Below are positions 9,546 to 18,057 of a stretch of 36,153 nt of DNA, in pieces. A model generated the notes under the pieces. The model saw only the letters and a program-made list of their open reading frames with translations, was not told the origin of the DNA and did not search any database. This DNA comes from Cymbomonas tetramitiformis. Lineage: Eukaryota; Chlorophyta; Pyramimonadophyceae; Pyramimonadales; Pyramimonadaceae. The stretch lies in assembly GCA_001247695.2 (NCBI GenBank), contig LGRX02014006.1, forward strand, positions 1 to 36,153, read 5' to 3'. Each line of letters opens with the position of its first letter. Position 1 is the first letter of the stretch. The position numbers and the translations under genes were made by a program.

Positions 9546-12500
9546 GACCTGAGTTCCTTTCGATTGCTTGCAGCGGCGGATGCGACGGCTCCTGAAGAAA
9601 TAATCCACTTCGAAAAAATGGTGAGCAATCTGGAAAAAGACTATCTCAGCCTATTCGATAATGATCCTGACGAATACAAGAGGTGGGTGAAGAATAAATT
9701 CATGCGAATGCAGCTTGTCGTGGTGGATGGCCAGCATCGCTATGACGCCTGGCTTGACCTTGTCCTGGACGCAAGGAAACGTACAGCATTCTGGAACGGT
9801 ACCGGGACCAATAGTAGGTCCTCTCTGGAGGGGTTGGCCACAACGATTATAGTTCTGAAGAAAGAAACACCTCTTTGTGTTTTGGTAAGCAATCCTTGTA
9901 TGATATCGTTTTTTCATCGTTTCAATAAAATACCGTGTGTACATGAATGAAAATTTTTACAAGTTTCGGTTTGCGCAGAGCCTTATCGGGACACTGACGA
10001 ACACCGACCAAACAGAAAGTCTTGTTGACTCTCACGAACACGATAAATGGATTTTGCTGTTGAATATTGCCGACGCCTCGGAAGACCAACTGGCGCATTT
10101 TACACAATTCCCGGTAAGGCAAGCTAGTGCCAAGAGTAACGCTTGGTATCGGAACAATCTGAGCGATACGACCGCGGCGGCCTACTCCAACGAGATTTCC
10201 AGGATTAAGGATCATTCGGCAAAAGTTGCCCTCCTCCAATCGCGCGAGCGGGATGCGCAAAAGGTATGAAACTTCCGCGCTCTCTCATGTGTCCTCACCC
10301 ACGCCGGACAATCGTATACGATTGTCAAGCTTCAATTCTCACCCTAGCGTGACAATCGTATACGATTGTCAAGCTTCAGTTCTCACACACTTGTGACAAT
10401 CGTATACGATTGTCAAACTTTGGCGCTAGCTTCGCCCCTGACTCACGCGTGACAATCGTATACGATTGTCAACCTTTGCGCTAGCTTCAGTTCTCACCCA
10501 CGCGTGACAATCGTGTCGCCCCCCTTATATGTGTCCAACGTGTCTTGCTTGCAGATTTTGCGGTTACTGGATCCAAAACTGGGAGAGGAATGGCGGAAGG
10601 AAGCTCTCGAGTTGAAGAACTATCCGAAAGAACTGCAGCCTGTTCTTACCCTAGAGGCTATAAGCACGTCGCTAACAGCCTTAGGGTTTGATGTACGATA
10701 TTTTTTCTTTGTTCTTAATGTGGCGAAGCAAGGAGCAGTAGTGGCCGATGTGGACAAACGGAAGGAGTTCTACCAGAAATATGGGATCAGTTGCAAGGGC
10801 AAGTTTTTGACTGGCACTGAGTTCAGCTCGTATTGTCATCGCCTTGGTTTCATCAAGGATGTCATCGAATCTGCCAAGGCCAAGTTTGCCTCGCTGATGG
10901 GTTGGACTAAATACCCAGATTGGTACGGGCCCCAAGAGGCTATCAGGGACGTCTATGATGATGATGAGGATACGAAGGAGACTATACTCAAACTAAACGC
11001 TGACGCTGACAACCCTTGGGGACCCTATGAATTTGATGGGGAAGTTTACCGTGATTTGCAGCATATGACGTACGTGCAAAAGCATCACCAGACACTTATG
11101 CAAGACGTCCACGCAGAGCCTGATTTGGAAACCACGCTTCTGGTGTGGATGTTAATCCAATCTTCCAACAAATTCTACACTGCACGCTTCGATGAGGTCA
11201 TGAAGAGCATGATCAAAGCAAAACGATGGAAGCGCGTTGATTCCAAGGAAGGAAGGGCTATGGACAAGAGTGTGAATAAGCCATCGCAGGATACCATGCA
11301 TACTTACAAGACTCTTGTGGATTGCGCTGGTGAGTTAGTCCTCACAAGTAATTTTTTTAAAGTTGCAGGATTTCAAGTCCTAATGAGAGTTATGTTTGCT
11401 ATGCAGCCACGCGTATGATCTTGTGCTACATTCACTCCTTGCCGGGTGACTACATCGAGATTTGAAATGCCAGTCGCTTTGGGGCTACGTTCACGATTCC
11501 GAAGCTTTATGGCCCTGCCTACACTGAGGCACCCGTATACGATCCCGCATGGTTTCTGCGGACGTTGGGCATCACCCATACGAAAAGGGGGTTTGAGGAA
11601 AACTGCCTGCATTTGCTATGGGCGATTCAAGCAGCAGCTGGGTCTCAGATAAATATGGCCCCTGCAGTACTGGCAGCGTCGCGGATGATGGAAGCCAAAG
11701 AAATGCCAGATATCAATAACGAGATCGCCGCGTTCAGTGTGAAGGTGACCCCGTTGATACACTTGTGATGATCATGCCATGGGGATGTAAGGTCAGTTGG
11801 TAAATCCACTGGGAAGTGTGACAATCGTATACGATTGTCAAGCTCTGGCGTTACCTTGACTTAGAGTCTGCTCTGTCTCTGAGTTCGAAGACTGATTCTG
11901 ATGCGTATTACAGGCCGTTTGGGAATGGCTGGAACTCCGTGTGAAAGCGTCACGCCGGGGCGAGGGCGGGATGCCGGATGCTCTGATTAAAACGGAGATT
12001 TTCGATCATGATTGGGAGCCGAAGAGCGCGGTGATTGAATTCATGGAGCTGAAAATCGAACACAAGGAGCTGCATGCTGCCGAGGGAGTCCAGCAGCCGG
12101 TGGACTTCAACAAGTGCCATCGCGCGTTGCTGGCGAAGCTTCTGACAGGATTGCTGGATTTCGGAATAAAGGTTAGAGCTGTTCAAATATCTACATTGCA
12201 ATGTATTAAGTATTTGCTACGTATGTATTTCAAAGCAGACTGATGAAAGCAATGTTCCACAGGTGAACGAATCTCTCGCCGAAAGGAATAAGGGTGCACG
12301 CAGCAATCAAGTCATGGTCAATTGGCGCAATGAAAAAACATTGCAACACGCTCGCTATGGAGTGGATCTGATCTTTGTGGATGGTCCTTTTGGGCTGTTT
12401 TCGGAGGTATGGGATACCTATTCAATAGACTTCTACTCATACATGGGTGGTATTTGCATGTCGACTATGGATTATGGTGGCATTGTGATTCTATTCTTAC

Positions 12501-13491
12501 CGGACTCGACTACCCGCAGTAACGTGACTATTAATGGAAAAACCTGCTCGATATCGAGGCAGCAAGCAATCATCGATGCCTTCTGCGCTTCGACCACCGG
12601 ATGGCCGCTGCAATGGACATGCCACCAAACGGTTCAATACTGGAATCGAGGCGGAGGACGCATAGGTAATAATGCGGCTGGTCCGGTCAGCGTTTTGCAA
12701 CCGTATGTGTTGCTGCACTTGGTGGAAGATCCCTCAAAGAGTAATAAACTACCGAAGTGGGCCCCGCTGCGAACAACGGTCGGAAAGTTTGCGAACGCGT
12801 TCACGAACATCATGGTAAGAATCCTGGTATGCATTCATTTCTTGTCATGAATGCAACTCCGCTAAACAAAATTGTCAAGCAGGTGCACTAGCGCCGACAC
12901 TCAGAATCGCGTGTGACAATCGTGTACGATTGTCAAGCAGGTGCTTTAGGTCCGACACACAGACTCGCGTGTGACAATCGTATACGATTGTCAAGCAGGT
13001 GCACGAGTTCCGACACCCAGACGCGTGTGTTGTTTGTTTATGAACAGGAGGTACCGCTTCCACCTAAGGAGTACCTGAAGAAAGAAGATGGACAAAATAT
13101 TCGCAGTGTTCAGAAGCCAATCCGTCTCTACCGTGAACTGATGCGCTTGTACAGCAACATGGATGCTTGTGTCATGGAATTTCCTTGCGGAACGGCTCCA
13201 GCCTCCATGGCGGGGTATATGGAGCAAAGGCATGTCCTTTCGATCGACATGGATGCAGAGGTGGTGGGAATGGCCAGAGCACGGTATTCCGAGGTGCTCG
13301 CGGGGGACAAAGCGCTGATCGAACAACAAAAGGCCAATGTCGGTGATGTCCTAATGCAATTGGATGATGTCGTGGAAACTTTAGGCATTGATCCTGATAT
13401 GCCGGATGTTCCGGTTACGGAGGCTGTGCAGCTAGATGTTTGTTTCGAGTTGCCAGAAGCTCTCGCGGCATCGTTGCTAGAGCAACAGTAA
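9540..13491 (+). CDS. ParB-like (DGQHR) plus amino-DNA-methyltransferase fusion, about eight exons
   Basis: My exon model is 9540-9884, 9964-10263, 10555-11329, 11369-11412, 11505-11744, 11914-12171, 12263-12814 and 13048-13491, with phases agreeing at every junction. The exon starting at 11505 is the weakest, because the frame is also open upstream. The product is about 980 residues. The 5' end is uncertain: the frame is open from 9486 and the first in-frame ATG is 9618. Exon 1 has QLVVVDGQHRYDAW, the hallmark of ParB/DGQHR domains. Exon 7 has VDLIFVDGPFGLFSEVWD, equivalent to methyltransferase motif IV (D/N-P-P-Y/F) with Gly for the first Pro. Exon 8 has QKPIRLYRELMRLY (motif X type), then EFPCGTAP and LSIDMDAEVVGMARARY, equivalent to motif I (FxGxG) and the following acidic strand. 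Motif IV before motif I fits the beta-type N4/N6 amino-methyltransferases common in phages and bacteria. The degenerate motifs leave activity in doubt. The middle (exons 3-6) is unrecognised. Palindrome copies fill introns 2, 5 and 7. Confidence 0.75.
10307..10516. repeat. Array of four full palindromes plus a half-site inside intron 2
   Basis: Full copies lie at 10307-10326 (20-bp core), 10350-10371, 10394-10415 and 10450-10471, with a broken copy (TGACAATCGTGT) at 10505-10516. Spacings are about 43, 44, 56 and 55 bp. Spacers resemble one another (AAGCTTCA(A/G)TTCTCAC, GCGCTAGCTTC, ACTCACGCG), so the array grew by local duplication of palindrome plus spacer. It occupies most of the 291-bp intron and ends about 40 bp before the acceptor. 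Confidence 0.93.
11819..11840. repeat. 22-bp palindrome in intron 5 of the methyltransferase gene
   Basis: A perfect copy, TGACAATCGTA plus reverse complement, lies in the 11745-11913 intron, followed by AAGCTCTGGCG as after the copy at 17257. Confidence 0.93.
12871..12993. repeat. Tandem 58-bp palindrome units in intron 7 of the methyltransferase gene
   Basis: A half-site (ATTGTCAAGCAGGTGCACTA) at 12871 is followed by a full copy with one change at 12914-12935 and a perfect copy at 12972-12993. The period is 58 bp. The spacer is conserved as CAAGCAGGTGC, then TCCGACAC and CAGACTCGCGTG. The same spacer flanks the copies at 14638 and 17196, showing that a longer unit than the palindrome itself has spread. 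Confidence 0.92.
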
Positions 13492-13643
13492 ATCTTCATG
13501 AATGCTAGTACATTTGACACTGGCGGGCTCCGACCCTAGAACCGAGGACACGCATGAAACATACATTTCAGGGTACCAAAAAATATCCAAATAATTGTAA
13601 TGATACTATCTGCCTGCATAATAAAAAAGTTGCACATCCCCGA

Positions 13644-14543
13644 TCATAAATCGTTAGCTATGATCCATCCCCCTAGGCCATCCGTTGTACTGTCGAGTTC
13701 ATCTTGTTGAAGTGTTTTTCTTGTATATGTCATCCATTGGCATACTTTGGCAAATAAACTCTCTTCACGGGGAACCGGGTGGAAATATGAGCGACCAGAG
13801 CGCAAATATTGATCAACAATGCGTATCACGCGAGCAGCAAGCCGGCATGTCATGTACACATCGGGGTAACGATTCAAAATTCTATTGGTTGCCGGCGCGT
13901 TTGATAAGCTGTCGATGGCCCACACCCCAGCGTTTGACAGGTCATCGTAACGGAACAACACACTGATATTTACTAACGGAACATTGGGCACATGGAGCAT
14001 GGAAACGAATGGGGAGCAGGTATCATCGCCACATCGAATCTGCCATTCCAAGATGGGAAGTGAGGACGATTCTGATCTTTCAGTCGAATTGAATCGCACA
14101 TGTAAAACATGTTCGTGGGGGGACTCGGGCAGTGGGGTTAAAAGAATGGTGTTCAGCGCGAACATTTTGAGGTGGTCCGCGATTAATTTCGGAGACATGC
14201 ACATTCCGCTAGGAGCCACCATTTCAGGATACTTTTGATGAAACATGCTTTGTAGGCGTAGGAGGGAGACATGGGCTCGGTGAATTAAGAGACGAAGGTT
14301 GGCGTCCTCCATAAAAAAAATGTAGGCGGTAAGAAGAGAGCGGGTGATAGCGTTGCCGCAAGGGACTAGCCCAACACTTAGCGCGGGTTGCGCACGCCCG
14401 ATTATTGTATCATTGAACTGTACGCAGACACATCTTATTCGGCAGAGATTCCCGAGATACATACATAACGGTTCATTGGAATGATCAGGTCCGTAAGGAA
14501 TGGCCTGAAAGATTTTTAACAAGACGTTGTTCGGAAGATGCAT
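13644..14543 (-). CDS. F-box-like protein
   Basis: The single-exon frame encodes 299 residues from an ATG at 14543. The N-terminus reads LPNNVLLKIFQAIPYG (residues 3-18) and continues through LCRIRCVCVQFNDTI, which fits the F-box pattern LPxexxxxIfxxL...l..l+.VCkxf...i. F-box proteins recruit substrates to SCF ubiquitin ligases through Skp1. The rest shows no repeats I can recognise (no leucine-rich, WD or Kelch pattern), so the substrate domain is unknown. A palindrome lies at 14638-14659, about 95 bp upstream of the start codon. The sequence is intact, with a coding composition like its neighbours. Confidence 0.65.
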   Translation of the reverse strand: MHLPNNVLLKIFQAIPYGPDHSNEPLCMYLGNLCRIRCVCVQFNDTIIGRAQPALSVGLVPCGNAITRSLLTAYIFFMEDANLRLLIHRAHVSLLRLQSMFHQKYPEMVAPSGMCMSPKLIADHLKMFALNTILLTPLPESPHEHVLHVRFNSTERSESSSLPILEWQIRCGDDTCSPFVSMLHVPNVPLVNISVLFRYDDLSNAGVWAIDSLSNAPATNRILNRYPDVYMTCRLAARVIRIVDQYLRSGRSYFHPVPREESLFAKVCQWMTYTRKTLQQDELDSTTDGLGGWIIANDL

Positions 14544-14637
14544 TATGTGTCAAAAAAAATGACGTTTATCTATTACTTCAACCCCTTATAATTCAAAACA
14601 GCCGAAGGGCACCACCTTCGACACTCAGACTCACGTG

Positions 14638-14659
14638 TGACAATCGTATACGATTGTCA
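14638..14659. repeat. 22-bp palindrome upstream of the F-box-like gene
   Basis: A perfect copy sits in the 198-bp gap between the F-box-like start codon (14543) and the end of the next minus-strand ORF (14742). Its flanks, GACACTCAGACTCACGTG before and AGCAGTTGCACTAGGTC after, match the 58-bp unit at 12.9 kb. Confidence 0.93.
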
Positions 14660-14741
14660 AGCAGTTGCACTAGGTCATACCCACACTGCGAGTATGGAAT
14701 GATGACAATTTCTCAAAATAATTGTTACAATTATCATGTTG

Positions 14742-15173
14742 TTAGAAGCCAAAGTCAAAGTCCTCGTCAGGCATATCCGCCGCACAGTTGCAAGCTCCTA
14801 AATATTGCTCTATACTCTCACCGCGCTGCTCCGGTAACAATAAATCATTTATCTTGTCCACAGGTATTTTCAAATTTCTAGGCGTTACCCACCTCCCCGT
14901 CCAAGGGTTCCTGGAGGGAAATCGATCGAGATGCATCAAGGTAAAGAATAGGAAAAACCGCGTTCGGCGTACATAACGGTATCCTGCAGAGATTTCGTCC
15001 AAGTCTCAATTTCCCTGAATGATAGGCCTTTCGCAATGCACATATACGTTTTCCGCATTACAGTTTACGCAAGGTGTATGACCGAAAATGGACACGTTAT
15101 TTATCATATCTTCATCCTCATGAAAACCATCCAACCAAAGCAAGACGCGCTCAACCTGCCGTGTCAACGCCAT
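14742..15173 (-). pseudogene. CxxC protein of about 143 codons with an internal in-frame TGA
   Basis: From ATG 15173 the frame reads 55 codons to a TGA at 15008-15006, then continues in the same frame for 86 more codons to a stop at 14742. The first part has HTPCVNCNAENVYVHCERP, a possible zinc ligand set (C-x2-C...HC). The second part starts DLDEISAGYRYVRRTRFF and contains DRFPSRNPWTGRWVTPRNLK. No splice sites bracket the TGA. The composition is coding-like on both sides, so a recent nonsense change (for example TGG to TGA), readthrough or a sequence error are the options. Function is unknown. Confidence 0.5.
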
Positions 15174-15276
15174 TTCTCAGGAAGTTCTTGAACGCGAAAA
15201 TAAATGCTTAAAACTCGCTACAACACGTCTTAAGTAGGCATGGGAGCCTGATATTTTTTACCTAACGGCAATTGCA

Positions 15277-15657
15277 CTACTTTCCGTCGTCATCAGGTTC
15301 GGGATTACAGCCTGTGCCCTGGTCAATCAACTCCGGAATGAAATCTGTGGGAACCGCCATTGTTTTTGGGGTAAGTGCGCCAGGGTTGGCGTGCGTTGGA
15401 GTGTACGTATATTGCGCAGTGGTGCCAGGATACCGATGCGCATCCAACAGTTGAAAATGCCATGTTTCCCGAGTGTCGCGGATAAACCTCCACTTAGCCT
15501 CAGAGGGGTCATGTGTAGGAATCAGCGCAGGATCGATGAACACTTCCTCGCGATATAAGAACAAATTCCAGGAATGGCACACACAGCATTTTTCGTATTC
15601 GATATACATACGTTCAAGCTCAACAAGTGCGTCTTCCATGAACTGAGGAGTATTCAT
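15277..15657 (-). CDS. Small Cys-containing hypothetical protein (126 aa)
   Basis: The frame begins at ATG 15657. It reads EDALVELERMYIEYEKCCVCHSWN at the N-terminus (shown here only as a motif region, with CCVCH as the possible metal site), then SEAKWRFIRDTRETWHFQLLD, and ends in an acidic PEPDDDGK tail. I do not recognise the family. It shares with its minus-strand neighbours small size, a CxxC motif and many aromatic residues, which suggests related roles but not clear homology. It could also be an exon of a larger gene. Confidence 0.45.
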   Translation of the reverse strand: MNTPQFMEDALVELERMYIEYEKCCVCHSWNLFLYREEVFIDPALIPTHDPSEAKWRFIRDTRETWHFQLLDAHRYPGTTAQYTYTPTHANPGALTPKTMAVPTDFIPELIDQGTGCNPEPDDDGK

Positions 15658-15729
15658 GATGCTAGGATTTTACTGCGAAAATAAACGAATAAAATACATG
15701 TAACATTACTTATATATGGCTATTACCCT

Positions 15730-16348
15730 TCGGGTGGCTTAAGCCACCCTAACAGCGATTTAGGGTGGCTTAAACCACCTTAACGTTTTCAATTATTGCG
15801 GGAGCTATCGGTACCGGAAACTAGATTTTTTTAGCTCAAAATGACGGCGACAATGTCTTCTTTTAGACACTATATGCACTATTCGGCGAGCCCAAGTTCC
15901 CGGTGAGCAATTTTGGGAAGTATCCAAGAGGATGCAACATTTAGTGAATTTTGAGCGATTTTTTCCGGTTTTTGCATACCCATGCTACTTCAACCGAGAT
16001 TTTGAGGGTCAAGATGACCTTGGATCAAACTTTTGGCAACACACTGCAGAAAGAGCAGCTCGAGATCTTGACATCTTGGGTCTCCAAATTTTGAAAAGCG
16101 CCTTCGAGGAAGCCCCCGTGAGCTAATTGGCTCAAGGTGGCTTAAGCCATCTTAAGGAAAATTAAGAAATACCCACCCTACTTCAACCGAGATTTTGAGG
16201 GTCAAGATGAACTCAGATCAAACTTTTGATAAGACACTGCAGAAAGAGCAGCTCAAGATCTTGACGACATAGATCTCCAAATTTTGAAAGCACCGCCGAG
16301 GAAGCCCCAATGAGCCCTTCAAGTTAAGGTGGCTTAAGCCACCTTAAG
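15730..16348. repeat. GGTGGCTTAAGCCACC palindromes bracketing two copies of a ~137-bp repeat
   Basis: Perfect palindromes lie at 15732-15749 (GGGTGGCTT plus complement) and 16324-16347 (TTAAGGTGGCTT plus complement), with imperfect copies at about 15762-15782 and 16134-16153. Between them are two direct copies of a ~137-bp sequence, 15987-16125 and 16180-16317, starting ACTTCAACCGAGATTTTGAG and containing CACTGCAGAAAGAGCAGCTC. A third copy lies at about 17700-17818. The layout resembles a small non-autonomous element with palindromic ends. The first copy is open for about 60 codons but the second has stops. Confidence 0.8.
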
Positions 16349-16405
16349 CTGCGGGTAATAGGCATATAGCAGTAAACTTCGAGGGACTTCCTTCCAACAC
16401 GGTGT

Positions 16406-16427
16406 TGACAATCGTGTACGATTGTGA
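16406..16427. repeat. Diverged palindrome copy downstream of the 192-aa gene
   Basis: The copy reads TGACAATCGTG on the left arm and TACGATTGTGA on the right, with changes from the consensus. It lies about 107 bp beyond the stop of the 192-aa minus-strand ORF. Confidence 0.8.
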
Positions 16428-16533
16428 GAAGTGTCCAGAGGGTAGTTTTGCTATGCACGGCGTGAAACTTATTGTTTTTCATACATGTAAATTTACGGTT
16501 TATTTGTGTACTGTCACGTGACATAAGTGTTAG

Positions 16534-17112
16534 CTACCAAGCATATGTCTCCTCATTGCACGCGCTAGCATCAATTATGCGCGTGACGGTGCAGATTCTG
16601 AACATACGCCCGCAAACTTCGCATCTCCTTTCATCTTCCTGCAGCAGATCGCTTTCCAGCTCTGTCAGGGCACCGTGCGTAGTTTCGCTGTAGCGGTGTC
16701 TATTTCGCCAACCCCGCCACTCCACATCTGAGTATCGGTGGTAGATCCACCCGCCCTCATACCAGTACACGAGATGCCTCACACCGAACCTTTCGCTGGA
16801 TCTACGGCCGTGGACGTACATCGGCCAAAAACTCAACCAGTGATAGATCCTGAGATTAACTGCATGTTGGCCGAAGTCCTCCCAGTCTTCTTCAGCTTGC
16901 TGCCGCGCTTGCCGCCACAAGCGGAGAATTAAACGGTCTTCAGGAACCCATTGGGCTTGTTGTAACTGGCAGTCGCGAAACGTAAAAGTATCGAAAGGCC
17001 ATATCCAATACTGCAATATTCCAATATTGGGCATACTGGTGAGGTAGTGTAAGGGGCGGGTTGTGGTTCTATGTGACGAAAGCAGATGTGTGCAAATGAC
17101 CTCCGGTTGCAA
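16534..17112 (-). CDS. Trp-rich hypothetical protein with a C-terminal CxxC motif (192 aa)
   Basis: The frame runs from ATG 17112 to the stop at 16534. The middle is rich in Trp and Tyr (YHWLSFWPMYVHGRRSSERF and YWYEGGWIYHRYSDVEWRGW). The C-terminus has RRCEVCGRMFRIC, a C-x2-C-x4-C pattern that could bind metal. I do not recognise the family. Two diverged palindromes lie about 84 and 145 bp upstream of the start, the same arrangement as at the F-box-like gene. Coding status rests on length and amino-acid pattern only. Confidence 0.5.
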   Translation of the reverse strand: MQPEVICTHLLSSHRTTTRPLHYLTSMPNIGILQYWIWPFDTFTFRDCQLQQAQWVPEDRLILRLWRQARQQAEEDWEDFGQHAVNLRIYHWLSFWPMYVHGRRSSERFGVRHLVYWYEGGWIYHRYSDVEWRGWRNRHRYSETTHGALTELESDLLQEDERRCEVCGRMFRICTVTRIIDASACNEETYAW

Positions 17113-17195
17113 CTCCTCCTATATATATATATTCTAAAACTCTTGGACGCGCCGATACGTGTATGTGAAGCACACCTGACACCCAGACTCACGTG

Positions 17196-17278
17196 TGACA
17201 ATCGTGTACCATTGTCAGGCAGGAGGTACACTAGGTTCGACAACCAAACTCCCGTGTGACAATCGTATACGATTGCCA
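17196..17278. repeat. Two diverged palindromes upstream of the 192-aa gene
   Basis: Copies lie at 17196-17217 (two changes) and 17257-17278 (one change, ATTGCCA for ATTGTCA), 61 bp apart, with the ACCCAGACTCACGTG and CAGGAGGTACACTAGGTTCGAC spacer types known from 12.9 kb. These are the last copies I see in the window. Confidence 0.88.
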
Positions 17279-17511
17279 AGCTCTGTCGTTGGGTTCGTCT
17301 CTCTGACGCACGTTTGACAACTTTCGTAGTCCCCGGTCAGGGGGGGAAGGGGGAGTCAGTGTTTATTCCTTAAGTATGAAGAAATTTTTTAAATTTTCTT
17401 AAGTATGGGAAAACGCAGGCGTCGACGCGGACCGACGCGTTACACCCCTTAAGTATGGGCTTAAGTATGGGAGCCCTAATTTGCGAAATCTTAGAATGTT
17501 AAGAATGTTTG

Positions 17512-17580
17512 GTCCACTGTCCGTCCGTCCGTCCGTCCACGTGGACGGACACGGACGGACGGACGGACGGACGGAGTGGA
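17512..17580. repeat. GTCC/GGAC microsatellite forming a large inverted repeat
   Basis: Runs of GTCC on the left and GGAC on the right meet at CCACGTGG, and the whole is enclosed by TCCAC and GTGGA. The sequence could fold into a hairpin with a stem of about 20 bp or more, including short bulges. The region 17120-17510 otherwise holds several CTTAAGTATGG motifs and no gene. Confidence 0.85.
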
Positions 17581-17699
17581 CCGATACTAATCCCCGTTTG
17601 TTAACCTGAAAACACAAACTCAAACCGGCAAACCAATTATCGCATATAAATCGTGTCCGTATAGCGTAATAAACCGTCATACCACCCTCACTTCGCGTG

Positions 17700-17818
17700 A
17701 CATTTTGAGGGTCAAGATGGCCTCGAATGAAAATTTTGACAAGACACTGCAGAAAGAGCAGCTCGAGAACTTGACAACATGGGTCGCCAAACTTCCAAAG
17801 GGCCATCGAGGAAGGCCA
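17700..17818. repeat. Third, more diverged copy of the ~137-bp repeat
   Basis: ATTTTGAGGGTCAAGATGGC, GACAAGACACTGCAGAAAGA and a CATCGAGGAAGG end match the copies at 15987 and 16180. GGTAACCCACCGTAAG follows at about 17847, and a related GGTTAACCCACCGTAAG lies at about 18056, next to the gag stop codon. Confidence 0.75.
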
Positions 17819-18057
17819 CATATCTACCAATATACAAAATTATGTGGTAACCCACCGTAAGCATATATGATCGGAACCCGCTACACCCCCCCACTTCGCG
17901 AGCGCATTACACACATGGGCGGGGCACATCGCATCCATCCATAGTACGTTCCTCAGCTTTCATTCAACTCATAAACTGTCTGAAAATCGATAGGTTTGAC
18001 ACCGTAGACCTCATAACGCCACCACTAGAGGCCGCCGAAAATTTCTCTTACGGCGGG

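Noticed and set aside
10307..12993. The palindrome arrays as a CRISPR array
   Set aside because: The repeats are perfect palindromes with similar rather than unique spacers, spacing is uneven, they sit in introns and no cas gene is present.
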